This document shows positions 54,007 through 63,753 of a DNA stretch of 64,000 nucleotides, in pieces. Each line of letters begins with the position of its first letter. The first letter of the stretch is position 1. Origin of the DNA: Rhizobium sophorae (GTDB taxonomy: Bacteria; Pseudomonadota; Alphaproteobacteria; Rhizobiales; Rhizobiaceae); NCBI RefSeq assembly GCF_013087515.1, contig NZ_JABFCN010000019.1, positions 106,532 through 170,531 on the forward strand, in the 5' to 3' direction. The notes under the pieces are model-generated. The model was given only the letters and a program-made list of their open reading frames with translations, was not told the DNA's origin and did not search any database. Both the position numbers and the translations under genes were made by a program.

Positions 54007-56304
54007 ATGAACCAGATTTCGAAACAAGTCTTTGCGGCAGGCAGCGCCCTCGATCTGAGGTCGGGCAGTATTCCTTCCGCTGCCCCTTCGGAAACGGCGA
54101 TGGCCGATGTGTGCATCTCCGCGATCGACGAGGCGGTCGAGAACCTTCGCAGGCTGAGCGGCGCCGCTGCTTCGTCTCCCGATAAGCGCAAGGAGACGTC
54201 CGAAGCTGCGGCAAACGAGGCTGCCGATACCGGACGCGCAAGCGCAACGCAGGCGCCCCTCCCGGAAAAGACGGCGGTGCCGGAAGCTAAAGTGGAAACA
54301 GCACCTCCTGTCGCGGTGGCGCAGGGCCTGGCGACAGCAAAACCGGCGGAAGCGCCGGCCCCACCGCAGATCGAAGCGCGGGTGACTCCCGAACTGCCGA
54401 AAGAGAAGACCGAGCTCAAATCGAGCCCGACGATGCCTTTCGGCAAGACCATCGAAGGTGAAAGCGGTCCGATCAGCGAGAACGACAGGCGGCTGCGCAC
54501 CGGCGGCGGCGGAAACGGCAAGGATTCCGATCCCGGGGGCGGCGGGGGCGGGGGCGGGGGAAGTGGCGGCGGTTTTCACAAGCGCAGCGAGCCTGTGAAT
54601 TTCGCCGCCAGCCTCTCGCGCGGCATGGCGGCGGTACGACGCAATATGGTGGTCGTCATGATGTTCACGATCGCCATCAACGTCCTTCTGCTGGCGATAC
54701 CGCTTTATCTCTTCCAGATATCCGACCGGGTGCTGACAAGCCGCTCCATCGACACGCTCGTCATGCTCTCGATCGCCGTGCTTGGTGCCGTGCTGCTGCA
54801 GGCCTTCATGGATTCGGTGCGGCGCTTCATCCTGATGCGCACCGCGGTGGAGCTCGAAGTGCAGCTCGGCGCGCCGATTCTCAGCGCTGCAGCGCGGGCA
54901 TCGCTGCATGGCAGCGGCAAGGACTATCAGACGCTGCAGGATCTGCAGCTGCTGCGCGGCTTCCTGACATCAGGCACGCTGATCGCATTTCTCGATGCCC
55001 CGCTGATGCCGTTCTTCGTGGTCGTCGTCTATTTCGTACATCCGCATCTCGGCATCATCATCATGGTCTGCTGCGCGGTGCTTTTCGTCATCGCCTATCT
55101 GAACCAGAAATTCACCGCCCGGCAATTCGCCGAATCCAACGGTTATCTCAGCCGGGCGAATTTCCATCTCGATTCCATGTCGCGCAATTCGCAGATCATC
55201 AACGCAATGGCGATGATCCCCGAGGCCGTGAAGATGTGGGGCCGGGAAACGGCGGGTTCGCTGAAATCGCAAGTCGAGGCACAGGACCGCAACATCATCT
55301 TCTCCGGCATATCGAAGGCTTGCCGCATGATCACCCAGGTTGCCCTGCTCGGCTGGGGCGCGCATCTGTCGCTCTCTGGCGAGTTGACGGGCGGCATGGT
55401 GATTGCGGCCTCGATTATCTCAGGACGCGCGCTGGCGCCAATCGAAGGCGCCATCGAAGGCTGGAACCAGTTCAACCGGTCGGCGGCCGCCTATGGCAGG
55501 ATCAAGGGACTGCTGTTGAATTCCCCATTGAACTTCCCGCGCCTGCGTCTTCCCAATCCCGAAGGCCGGCTCGATGTCGAACGCATTCTCTTCGTGCCGC
55601 CACCGCAAAAGAAGGTCATTCTCAACGGCATCTCCTTCTCGCTCCGGAAGGGGGAATCCCTTGCGATCATCGGTAATTCCGGGTCCGGCAAGACGACGCT
55701 CGGCAAGATGCTCGTCGGCTCGATCGTCCCGACATCGGGAAATGTGCGCCTCGACCTGATGGATCTGCGCAACTGGGACCAGCGCCAGTTCGGCGAAAGC
55801 ATCGGCTATCTGCCACAGGACGTGCAGCTCTTTCCCGGCACGATCAAGGCCAATATCTGCCGCATGCGCGACGACGTCGACGATCACCAGATCTACGAGG
55901 CCGCGGTGCTGGCCGACGTGCACGAACTCATCGCAGGCTTCCCGCAGGGCTACGAAACCATCGTGGCGGCCGATGGCGCTCCGCTTTCGGGCGGCCAGAA
56001 GCAGCGCATCGCGCTGGCCCGCGCCTTCTTCGGCAATCCCAAATTCGTCGTCCTCGACGAGCCGAATTCAAACCTCGATACCCAGGGCGAGGCAGCACTT
56101 GCCAAGGCGCTGATCCACGCCAAGAAGCAGGGCATCACCACCGTCACCATTACCCAGCGCCCGGCTCTTCTCCAATGCGTCGACAAGATCCTCGTGCTCA
56201 AGGAGGGCACTGTCGCCATGTTCGGTGAAAGGATCGAGGTGCTGCAGGCGCTTTCCAAGAACAACGGCAATAGCGGTCAACAAGCACCGCGCATTGAGGG
56301 ATGA
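54007..56304 (+). CDS. Type I secretion ABC exporter with Gly-rich N-terminal extension
   Basis: 765 aa. Residues 1-195 are a disordered Ala/Pro/Glu-rich extension ending in a run of glycines (GGGGNGKDSDPGGGGGG and on). The transmembrane domain (about 200-500) has AINVLLLAIPLYLFQISDRV, as in PrtD-type exporters without peptidase domain. The ATPase domain has Walker A GNSGSGKTT (about 555), LSGGQKQRIALARA (about 660), VVLDEPNSNLD; the H-loop reads TITQRP, so Gln replaces the usual His. Coupled to HlyD by a 4-bp overlap. It should export the proteins encoded upstream. Confidence 0.87.
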   Translation: MNQISKQVFAAGSALDLRSGSIPSAAPSETAMADVCISAIDEAVENLRRLSGAAASSPDKRKETSEAAANEAADTGRASATQAPLPEKTAVPEAKVETAPPVAVAQGLATAKPAEAPAPPQIEARVTPELPKEKTELKSSPTMPFGKTIEGESGPISENDRRLRTGGGGNGKDSDPGGGGGGGGGSGGGFHKRSEPVNFAASLSRGMAAVRRNMVVVMMFTIAINVLLLAIPLYLFQISDRVLTSRSIDTLVMLSIAVLGAVLLQAFMDSVRRFILMRTAVELEVQLGAPILSAAARASLHGSGKDYQTLQDLQLLRGFLTSGTLIAFLDAPLMPFFVVVVYFVHPHLGIIIMVCCAVLFVIAYLNQKFTARQFAESNGYLSRANFHLDSMSRNSQIINAMAMIPEAVKMWGRETAGSLKSQVEAQDRNIIFSGISKACRMITQVALLGWGAHLSLSGELTGGMVIAASIISGRALAPIEGAIEGWNQFNRSAAAYGRIKGLLLNSPLNFPRLRLPNPEGRLDVERILFVPPPQKKVILNGISFSLRKGESLAIIGNSGSGKTTLGKMLVGSIVPTSGNVRLDLMDLRNWDQRQFGESIGYLPQDVQLFPGTIKANICRMRDDVDDHQIYEAAVLADVHELIAGFPQGYETIVAADGAPLSGGQKQRIALARAFFGNPKFVVLDEPNSNLDTQGEAALAKALIHAKKQGITTVTITQRPALLQCVDKILVLKEGTVAMFGERIEVLQALSKNNGNSGQQAPRIEG

Positions 56305-57659
56305 ACGACATGGGACGGAAAAATCGGGAGACAACCGGTCCGGCGCAGCTCGAATGGTATAGCGATGTGCCGCGCTCGATTCGTGTGCACAGCATCGTCG
56401 GCCTGACGGTTCTCTTCACGTCTTTCGGCGGCTTCGGCTTCTGGGCGGCGACGGCGCCGCTTGCCTCCGCCGTTATCGCACAGGGAAGCTTCGTCGCAAC
56501 AGGCAACAACAAGATCGTCCAGCATCTGGAAGGCGGCATCATCAAGGAGATGCGCGTCAGCGAAGGCGATACGGTCAAGGAAGGCGACATCCTGCTGACC
56601 CTCGATCCCACAGCATCCCGCTCAAACGAGCGGATGCTCCAGCTTCGCCGCCTGCGCCTGGAAGCCGTTGTCGCAAGGCTCCGTGCCGAAGCGCAGGGCC
56701 TGCGCGAATTCCAGCTTCCCGATATCGTGACGAAGGAGGCCGGTGATCCCGACATCAACGCAATCATCCAGAGCCAGAACGTCGTCTTCCACAGCAAGCA
56801 GATCAAGCTCGAGGAGCAGCTCAATCTGATCGGGAAGAACATCGCATCGCTCGAATTCCGGTTCGCCGGCTATAGGGGCCAGCGAGAATCCTTCGAAAGG
56901 CAGCTGTCGCTGCTGATCGAGGAACGCGACTCCAAGGCTCGGCTGGTCAAGGTCGGCTATATGCGCAAGACGGATCTGCTGGCAATCGAGCGGGCGATCG
57001 CCGATGCGATGGGCGACATTGCTCGACTGAACGGCGAGCTCAACGAGAGCGAGGCGGAGATCGCCAAATTCCGCCAGGAAGCCGTCATCGCCGTCAACTC
57101 CAACAAGCAGGCGGCACTCGATGCGCTCGAGACGGCCGAAACCGATCTTGACAGTGTGCGCGAACAGATGCGCGAGGCCGCCGGGGTGCTCGAACGCACC
57201 ACCATCCGTTCGCCGGTGTCGGGCACGGTGGTGCGCTCCTATTTTCACACAGCCGGCGGTGTCATCACGACAGGAAAGCCGATCATGGAGATCCTGCCGT
57301 CGCATGTGCCGCTGATCCTGGAAGCGCAGGTACTGCGCACCTCGATCGATCAGCTGCATGAGGGAGAAACGGCCTCGATCCGCCTCACGGCGCTCAACCG
57401 GCGCACGACCCCTGTTCTGCAGGGCAAGGTCTTCTACGTCTCAGCCGATTCGATCGAGGAAAATTCGGGAGCGTCGGTCAAGGACGTCTATATCGTCCGC
57501 GTCGCAATACCCGATTCCGAGATTGCGCGGGTGCACAATTTCCATCCCGTTCCCGGCATGCCAGCCGAAGTGCTGATTCAGACGTCGGAACGCACCTTCT
57601 TCGAATATCTAAGCAAACCGATCACCGACAGCATGTCCCGGGCTTTCAAGGAGCGCTGA
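56301..57659 (+). CDS. HlyD/PrtE-type periplasmic adaptor of type I secretion
   Basis: 452 aa. One N-terminal transmembrane helix (IVGLTVLFTSFGGFGFWAAT), a lipoyl half-motif VIAQGSFVATGNNKIVQHLE, a long alpha-helical hairpin (residues about 110-285, including NLIGKNIASLEFRFAGYRGQ), the second lipoyl half TTIRSPVSGTVVRSYFHTAG and beta-barrel. The C-terminal PGMPAEVLIQTSERTFFEYL is the HlyD signature. It overlaps the exporter gene by 4 bp. No outer membrane TolC gene is nearby; a general TolC elsewhere would serve. Confidence 0.92.
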   Translation: MNDMGRKNRETTGPAQLEWYSDVPRSIRVHSIVGLTVLFTSFGGFGFWAATAPLASAVIAQGSFVATGNNKIVQHLEGGIIKEMRVSEGDTVKEGDILLTLDPTASRSNERMLQLRRLRLEAVVARLRAEAQGLREFQLPDIVTKEAGDPDINAIIQSQNVVFHSKQIKLEEQLNLIGKNIASLEFRFAGYRGQRESFERQLSLLIEERDSKARLVKVGYMRKTDLLAIERAIADAMGDIARLNGELNESEAEIAKFRQEAVIAVNSNKQAALDALETAETDLDSVREQMREAAGVLERTTIRSPVSGTVVRSYFHTAGGVITTGKPIMEILPSHVPLILEAQVLRTSIDQLHEGETASIRLTALNRRTTPVLQGKVFYVSADSIEENSGASVKDVYIVRVAIPDSEIARVHNFHPVPGMPAEVLIQTSERTFFEYLSKPITDSMSRAFKER

Positions 57660-57777
57660 TCGCTGACGATCCGGCATGGGCGGTCCGGTAAACATGACGG
57701 ACTTGCCCGTTGTTCTGATGCAATGTCCACATGTCATCCCTTGAGGGATGATCCCCTCCGGGGAGAAAGGGTCAAGC

Positions 57778-58269
57778 ATGGCGGCAATGTCCGATGTCCT
57801 GCTGCGGGTCGGTCGCCTGAACTATGTCTGGACGAACACCGAAAGCCTGCTGATCTACATCATCGCCCATCTTCTCCGGGTCGAAAAGGATGCAGCAATC
57901 GTCGTGTTCCTGACGCTCAACACCACGCGCGCCCGGATAGATCTCATCGAACGGCTGTCCAAGCTCGCTTCGACCTCCCCTTCCGACCGGAAGGCGATCC
58001 TTTCAGCCATGTCGCGGCTGAAGAAGGAATCCAAGGTCCGCAACAAATACAATCACTGTATCTATTCCTTCGACGAAAAGGGAGAGATCTCGAGCACGCA
58101 GTTGATGCGGCTCGTCGAGGACGACAAACAGATCCGCTACGGCAAGATCGAACAGATGGACGCGCGCGAGATCGACCTTCTCGAAAAGTCGATCGCCGAG
58201 ATCGTCGCCATCAGCCGGACGCTCTGGGCCTTCATCCATGCGAGCCCGCAGATCTCCGGCGAGCTCTGA
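57778..58269 (+). CDS. HEPN-like small helical protein
   Basis: 163 aa from MAAMSDVLLRVG; GAGAAAGGG is upstream. An in-frame ATG at 57748 is an alternative. The protein looks all-helical. Near residue 93 it has KVRNKYNHCIYSF, which fits the Rx4H motif of HEPN domains (Arg-Asn-3 residues-His), and a preceding long helix with TTRARIDLIERLSKLAS. HEPN domains are often RNases in toxin or defence contexts, but also occur as non-catalytic domains. It lies 118 bp after the HlyD gene, so a link with secretion is not shown. Confidence 0.6.
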   Translation: MAAMSDVLLRVGRLNYVWTNTESLLIYIIAHLLRVEKDAAIVVFLTLNTTRARIDLIERLSKLASTSPSDRKAILSAMSRLKKESKVRNKYNHCIYSFDEKGEISSTQLMRLVEDDKQIRYGKIEQMDAREIDLLEKSIAEIVAISRTLWAFIHASPQISGEL

Positions 58270-58524
58270 TCTAATCCTTATGTATGGAGGCCTCAAAACC
58301 GATGCACACTTTCGGGCGAGGTCCGTTGAAGCGCAGCATCCTTCAGGACAAGTTTCGCTCTATCACTTTGAATCTGCGCATAATTTTCACCAAAACCGGA
58401 TGTGATTTTGGGTTGTGCGCCGGCTCAGGACTAATCCCATTTAGGCCCCGTAAATTATCCGGACGGTTTATTTGAAGATCGGTGTTTCCCATTAGAATGA
58501 AGCCTCCCGAGTGACGTATGGGGT
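58270..58524. repeat. Intergenic region with dispersed-repeat-like sequence
   Basis: The stretch near 58360-58400 (CTGCGCATAATTTTCACCAA) resembles half of the hairpin at 35359-35412, and the block just before it (from about 58300) looks like a recurrent intergenic sequence in Rhizobium as I remember it. No gene is supported here. The transcript of the following gene may start in the AT-rich part near 58450-58500. Confidence 0.4.
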
Positions 58525-60189
58525 ATGGGGGCGGACATGCGCATTGATATCATCGACACCATTGCGGGGTTCGAGGCGGTACGCGAGAACTGGGATCAGG
58601 TCTTCATGGAAGATCCCGACGCGCAGCATTTCCTCTCCTGGATATGGCTGAAGAATTATCTCTGCCGCCGGCGCCGCTGGTTCATTCTCGCCCTTCGCGA
58701 ACGCGATCCCGAAGCAGCCTATGTCGCCTTCTTTCCGCTGCGCCTGATCACGCATCTGAACGAGAAGACCGGGCTCTTCTACGACGAGATCATCATGGCC
58801 GGGAATTTTGCGGCCGATTATACCGGCTTCATCGCCAGACCGGATTTCGAGCATCACGCCATTGCCGGCTTTGCTTCGTTTCTCAAACATCAGAACTGGA
58901 CAGAACTGAAGCTCGAATATTTCAGCGGTCCTGCCCGCCGGCGCGAGAAGATGATCGAGGCGCTGCAGGGGCCGGAGGTGATGTTTCGCGACAGCTCACC
59001 CAAGAACAGCGAGAATGTCGACAATACGATCTGCCCGATCGTCCCCCTACCGGCGAGCTTCGACGACTATCTCGAACAGCGCATGAGCAGCCAGACGCGC
59101 CAGAAGCTCCGGCGCTTCCTGCGCAAGGTCGAAGGCAACGATATTTACCGGATCACGATGGCAACCGCCGAGACCATCGATCGGGACTTGGACATCCTCT
59201 TCAATCTCTGGCGGATCAAGTGGAGTGCCCGCAAAGGCACGGAGCGGACCGAACGGCTGATCATCACCACGCGCGAAATGCTGATGGACTGTTTCAACAG
59301 CGGCAATCTCGAAGTGCCAGTCCTTTGGTATGGCGATCAGCCGCTCGGCGCGCTGGCGAATATCGTCGACCGGCAGAAGAAGGCGATCCTCTTTTATATC
59401 ACCGGCCGCGACGAGAACTGGAAGACGCCGTCCCCCGGTCTCATCCTGCATGGTTACGGCATCCGGCGGGCGATCGAGCACGGCTTCAAGACCTATGACT
59501 TCCTGCGCGGAAACGAACCCTATAAATATATGTTCGGGGTGGAGGAAAGGCGGATCAGCTGCACCCTATTCCGCACTCGCAACGGCCAGAATCTACATGG
59601 CGTGCTCAATCCGCGCAGCATTCGTTTCGTCTACGAGCAGGCGCTCGACATGTACCGCAACGGCGCCCGTGGTAAAGCGGAGATCGCCTTCAACCAGGTC
59701 CTGCAATCGGCTCCAGGCCATACCGGCGCGGAATTCGGGCTCGCCAATCTGCTATTCGACCGCGGCAAACTGACGGAGGCACTGGCTGCCTACAAGGCTC
59801 TCGTCGAGCAAGCGCCCGATCCGACACCGATCCAAATGCGGCTTGGCGACACGCAGCTTGCCCTGCAGCAATATGAGCAGGCCGCAGAGACCTTCCGCCG
59901 GGCCGGCGAGATCGGGCCGCATCTTATCCAGGCACATTACAAGCGCGGTATCGCCCTTGCGGCCAGCAAACGGCTGGCCGAGGCGGAGGCCGTCTTCGCC
60001 GCGATCCAGGACGTGCATTCGGACGATCCGACCTCGATCGATTATGCCGCCAAGGCGGGTGTTGCCCTCGAGCGCCTGCGCTCGATCGCCGAGCCCGCCG
60101 TTGGCAAGACGGACGTCGTGCCGGAGACCATCGCCCGCTGGAACCGGGGACGGCAACTCAGCGAGCGGCGCCGACCCCGTCTGCATTGA
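58525..60189 (+). CDS. GNAT (CelD/BcsL-type) acyltransferase fused to TPR repeats
   Basis: 554 aa. Residues 1-375 form a double-GNAT BioF2/CelD-like acetyltransferase: MRIDIIDTIAGFEAVRENWD, ARDRRFLRKV-type basic stretch (TRQKLRRFLRKVEGND), GYGIRRAIEHGFKTYDFLRG and YKYMFGVEERRI. Residues 380-500 are TPR repeats (AEFGLANLLFDRGKLTEALA, RLGDTQLALQQYEQAAETFR, HYKRGIALAASKRLAEAEAV). CelD-like proteins acylate exopolysaccharide or lipids. The start is uncertain: ATG 58525 or ATG 58537 (MRIDIID), neither with a good SD. Confidence 0.78.
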   Translation: MGADMRIDIIDTIAGFEAVRENWDQVFMEDPDAQHFLSWIWLKNYLCRRRRWFILALRERDPEAAYVAFFPLRLITHLNEKTGLFYDEIIMAGNFAADYTGFIARPDFEHHAIAGFASFLKHQNWTELKLEYFSGPARRREKMIEALQGPEVMFRDSSPKNSENVDNTICPIVPLPASFDDYLEQRMSSQTRQKLRRFLRKVEGNDIYRITMATAETIDRDLDILFNLWRIKWSARKGTERTERLIITTREMLMDCFNSGNLEVPVLWYGDQPLGALANIVDRQKKAILFYITGRDENWKTPSPGLILHGYGIRRAIEHGFKTYDFLRGNEPYKYMFGVEERRISCTLFRTRNGQNLHGVLNPRSIRFVYEQALDMYRNGARGKAEIAFNQVLQSAPGHTGAEFGLANLLFDRGKLTEALAAYKALVEQAPDPTPIQMRLGDTQLALQQYEQAAETFRRAGEIGPHLIQAHYKRGIALAASKRLAEAEAVFAAIQDVHSDDPTSIDYAAKAGVALERLRSIAEPAVGKTDVVPETIARWNRGRQLSERRRPRLH

Positions 60190-60324
60190 CGTGGCTTTGC
60201 CATGGTGCGGAAATGCGGTTCGGCGGCTCCGGGAAGCGCAGTCACCATGGTCTTTGATTTTGAGCTGCGATCGTTGCTAAAAGCAAGGTGCTAGCCTATT
60301 TTTGCAACTCCTCAGTGAGAAGTC

Positions 60325-63300
60325 ATGCAGACAAATGCAGACGGCGCCGAAAGGGAACGGCTTCTGGCCATTCTCGACTTCTGGCACAAGATCGAGTTCT
60401 TCATTCCTTACGATCTCTCCAGTCGCGTCGTCTCCGGTGAAGGCCGAAGTGTTTTCTGGCTACATGCGAAAACGCTCGCGGATGACGGTGCCGCACTCAG
60501 CCGTCCAGCGATCCCCCAGGAAAAGCAGATCACGGGTTTTACCTTGTTCCTCGGCGTTTTCAGCAAGTCGGAAATTGCCGATATCCGCAGACACTTCGAT
60601 AACGTTGCGCCCGATATCGCCGAATATGACGATGCCGAACGCAGCGACCTCGATGGCGATACCTGCTTTGCCAGTCTGCAACTCTCTCCCTTGGGACAGC
60701 CGATGTTCGAAACATTTTCGGTTTCCACGCTGCCATGGGCTCTGGGACGGGTGCGTAAATCCGGCCTCTCCTCGCTCGGCTACGAGGCATTTGCCGACAG
60801 CAAGCGGCAGCTCTCGGAATTGCTTCAAAACTTTCGGGCACAACGGAATCTGAGATCTTCATCTTCCGAGGACATGGCCGATCAGCCGATCGATGCCACT
60901 GAACTCCTGACATTGTATGAATTGCTCTGCGATTGGGCCGGCTTTGCCTCGAAGCAGGAAAAGCCCATCGCCGCCGTTGAAATACGTTATCGAGACCGGG
61001 TGGAAAAACCCGAGGTCATCTTCTTGCCGCCACCGCCGGAAGGCAACGCGCTCGATGCCGACGACGAGGAGGACGAGAGTGCAAACGTTGACGACGACAT
61101 CGGCATCCTGAACAGCTTCTTCATCGAGGACATCGAGCGGGCGATGATACGCGTCACGCATGGCGATATCCCCGCGCCGCTCAGGCAATATCTTACCCCG
61201 CTGGCGCGTGAGAAACGGATCGACCTCTACTCGGAGGAGGGGCGCCGGGCGATCGTTCGGGCCTTGCATCCTGGAAAACTCAACCGCGGGCGCTGGCTCA
61301 GCGAGCCTCACCACGCCATGAGCCTCATGCAGCAGTTCGCGATCAATTCGGCAATCGACGCCTTGTCGGAAACGGGACTGTTCTCGATCAATGGCCCGCC
61401 AGGGACGGGAAAGACGACGCTGCTTCGCGACATGTTCGCGGATAATATCGTCCGGCGCGCCCGCATCCTGGCCTCCTTGAAGACGGCGCGCGATGCCTTC
61501 AATGGCGCGCCGCGCCGCGTCATTTTCTCGGACCGGAGCACGGCCTCGATATCGGCGCTGATCCCGGCCCTGGCAGGATTCGAAATGGTCGTCGCCTCCT
61601 CCAACAACGCCGCCGTGGAGAATATTTCGCGTGACCTTCCCAAGCAGAGCGCAATCGCGAAGACGTCTTCATTCCAATATCTGCAGACGGTCGCACACAA
61701 GATCGCTTGCCAGAAGGACAATGGTGCCACCGTCAAGCTCTCCGACGACGACCGCCCGTGGGGTCTGATCGCCTGTGCGCTCGGCAACTCCAGGAACCGC
61801 CGAGCCTTCAAGGAACGTTTCGGCTTTATGGAGATCGCCGACAGGCCGAAGCCCGGCTGGTCTGGCACTGCTAAGCCACAGACCATTTGGGAATGGCTGA
61901 AAAGCTATGAAGGACCGACCTTTGCCGAAGCGTCGGCGGCTTTTCATGCCGCCGACGGCGCGGTCCGCGGCAAGATCGGCCAATGTGCACGCTATGCCGA
62001 TCTCTGTGACGAAATCGCCCTGGTTTCGCAGGATACCTTCTGCCGCGAGGCCCTTGAAGGGGTCAGAGCAGCCGAAAGCGAATTTCGGCAAGCGCAGCAC
62101 AGATGCGACATGGTCAAAGCCGAAATACTTCGTATCAGGGAAGGTTTGTCTCATCTGAAGGAGGAGGAACAGTTGCTCGACCGCAGCGCTCCTGCGTGGT
62201 GGGAGAGAGTGTTGCCGACCACTCCTGTCCGGCAGCATCGGCAAGATGTCGGCGCCAATGCGCGCGGGCAGCTGGAACTGCGCAAGGCACTGGCGGAATG
62301 CGAGCGTCAACTTGCAAAAACATATGGACCTGCGCTGAAACGGGCGTTGCGCGGACTTCAGCGGGCCGAACTGGCGCTCAGATCGCAACGGGAAATCTGG
62401 TCTCGGAAGAGAGAAGAATTCGATCATCTCGGGACAATTCTCGGTCATCCGACCCTACCCGTGCGTCTCGCCGATCTCGAAACCGACCGGTTCCAGATTG
62501 ACGGTCTTTGGCATCAGGACGAGCTGGCAGGTCTGCGTTCGGCATTGCTGGAAGCAGCGTTGACGCTGCAGGAAGCGTGGCTGGCAGATGTTGGCAAGAA
62601 GGGCGGAGGTTTTGGCGGAAACATCGTCGCCATCAACAAACTGCTTTCCAACAACGGTCCCGCCGACAGCCAGCACATTGCGTTGATCTGGCAGAGCCTT
62701 TTCATGATCGTTCCGATCGTGTCGACGACGTTTGCCTCCTTTGCTCGGCAGTTCCATGGCCTCGAAGCCGGTTCGATCGGCTGGGTCTTCATCGATGAAG
62801 CCGGTCAGGCAGTGCCGCAAGCGGCCGTTGGCGCCCTGTTGCGGGCGCGACGCGTTATGGTGATCGGTGATCCCCAGCAGATTGAACCGGTCTTCACGCT
62901 ACCCAGCGCACTGATCACCGCCACCTCTACGCTCTCGCCCAACACCGCCGCGGGACATTATTCGCCGAACAGGGCGTCGGTGCAGATGCTGGCCGATTCG
63001 GCCAACCGCTATGGAACGACTGTACAGGGCGAGGAAGCGGACGGCCTCTGGATCGGCAGCCCCCTCAGGGTCCATCGTCGCTGCATCGACCCGATGTTCA
63101 GTCTTGCCAACCAGATCGCTTATCAGAACAAGATGGTCTTCGGGCTGGAAGAGCGCCGGCCGGCCGGCGACGCTCCACCGTTTTATGGCGACAGCGCCTG
63201 GATCGACGTCAGGGGAAGGGTGTCCGGCAAACAGGCCGTTCCAGAACAGACGGGTTTCATTGTCGATCTCCTCACTGCCACTTATCGCCGGGACGGCGCA

Positions 63301-63705
63301 TTGCCGGATCTCTATATCATTTCGCCGTTCAAGGAGATCAAGAACAGTCTGAGGCAGGCTCTGGCCCATGCAGCATGGGGTGATTGGAACGGAAATACGC
63401 GCTCGTCTCCACCGAGACTATCGAAATGGCTGCAGGAACGGATCGGCACGGTGCATACCTTCCAGGGCAAGGAGGAAGACATCGTTTTCATGGTGCTCGG
63501 CGCCGATCCCGACCATCACGGGGCGGCGAGCTGGGCCGCATCGAAGCCAAACCTCTTGAACGTCGCCCTCACCCGCGCCCAGCGGCGATTCTATATCGTC
63601 GGCGATCGCAACCTCTGGGAAGGCCTGCCTTACTTCGGGGAGACGGCCGGCGCCTTGGACACAATGCAGGCAGCGGACTTCCTGGCTCAGAACGGATTGG
63701 ACTGA
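60325..63705 (+). CDS. Large superfamily 1 helicase, UPF1/DNA2-like (AAA_12)
   Basis: 1126 aa. Motif I NGPPGTGKTTLLRDMF (about residue 355), motif II VFIDEAGQAVPQ (about 825), motif III VMVIGDPQQIEPVF, motif V TVHTFQGKEEDIVFMVLG and motif VI NVALTRAQRRFYIVGDRN. The N-terminal 340 residues have no recognisable domain; an acidic patch DADDEEDESANVDDD is within it. A helical, coiled-coil-prone insertion (about 560-700) separates the RecA-like motifs. It unwinds nucleic acids; a cellular role is not known. It may be a defence gene, as it stands alone close to tRNA-fMet. Confidence 0.85.
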   Translation: MQTNADGAERERLLAILDFWHKIEFFIPYDLSSRVVSGEGRSVFWLHAKTLADDGAALSRPAIPQEKQITGFTLFLGVFSKSEIADIRRHFDNVAPDIAEYDDAERSDLDGDTCFASLQLSPLGQPMFETFSVSTLPWALGRVRKSGLSSLGYEAFADSKRQLSELLQNFRAQRNLRSSSSEDMADQPIDATELLTLYELLCDWAGFASKQEKPIAAVEIRYRDRVEKPEVIFLPPPPEGNALDADDEEDESANVDDDIGILNSFFIEDIERAMIRVTHGDIPAPLRQYLTPLAREKRIDLYSEEGRRAIVRALHPGKLNRGRWLSEPHHAMSLMQQFAINSAIDALSETGLFSINGPPGTGKTTLLRDMFADNIVRRARILASLKTARDAFNGAPRRVIFSDRSTASISALIPALAGFEMVVASSNNAAVENISRDLPKQSAIAKTSSFQYLQTVAHKIACQKDNGATVKLSDDDRPWGLIACALGNSRNRRAFKERFGFMEIADRPKPGWSGTAKPQTIWEWLKSYEGPTFAEASAAFHAADGAVRGKIGQCARYADLCDEIALVSQDTFCREALEGVRAAESEFRQAQHRCDMVKAEILRIREGLSHLKEEEQLLDRSAPAWWERVLPTTPVRQHRQDVGANARGQLELRKALAECERQLAKTYGPALKRALRGLQRAELALRSQREIWSRKREEFDHLGTILGHPTLPVRLADLETDRFQIDGLWHQDELAGLRSALLEAALTLQEAWLADVGKKGGGFGGNIVAINKLLSNNGPADSQHIALIWQSLFMIVPIVSTTFASFARQFHGLEAGSIGWVFIDEAGQAVPQAAVGALLRARRVMVIGDPQQIEPVFTLPSALITATSTLSPNTAAGHYSPNRASVQMLADSANRYGTTVQGEEADGLWIGSPLRVHRRCIDPMFSLANQIAYQNKMVFGLEERRPAGDAPPFYGDSAWIDVRGRVSGKQAVPEQTGFIVDLLTATYRRDGALPDLYIISPFKEIKNSLRQALAHAAWGDWNGNTRSSPPRLSKWLQERIGTVHTFQGKEEDIVFMVLGADPDHHGAASWAASKPNLLNVALTRAQRRFYIVGDRNLWEGLPYFGETAGALDTMQAADFLAQNGLD

Positions 63706-63753
63706 GGATCGAATCTGCGCGATGAAGCCTTGGCTTAATTCCTTCAGGAATCA

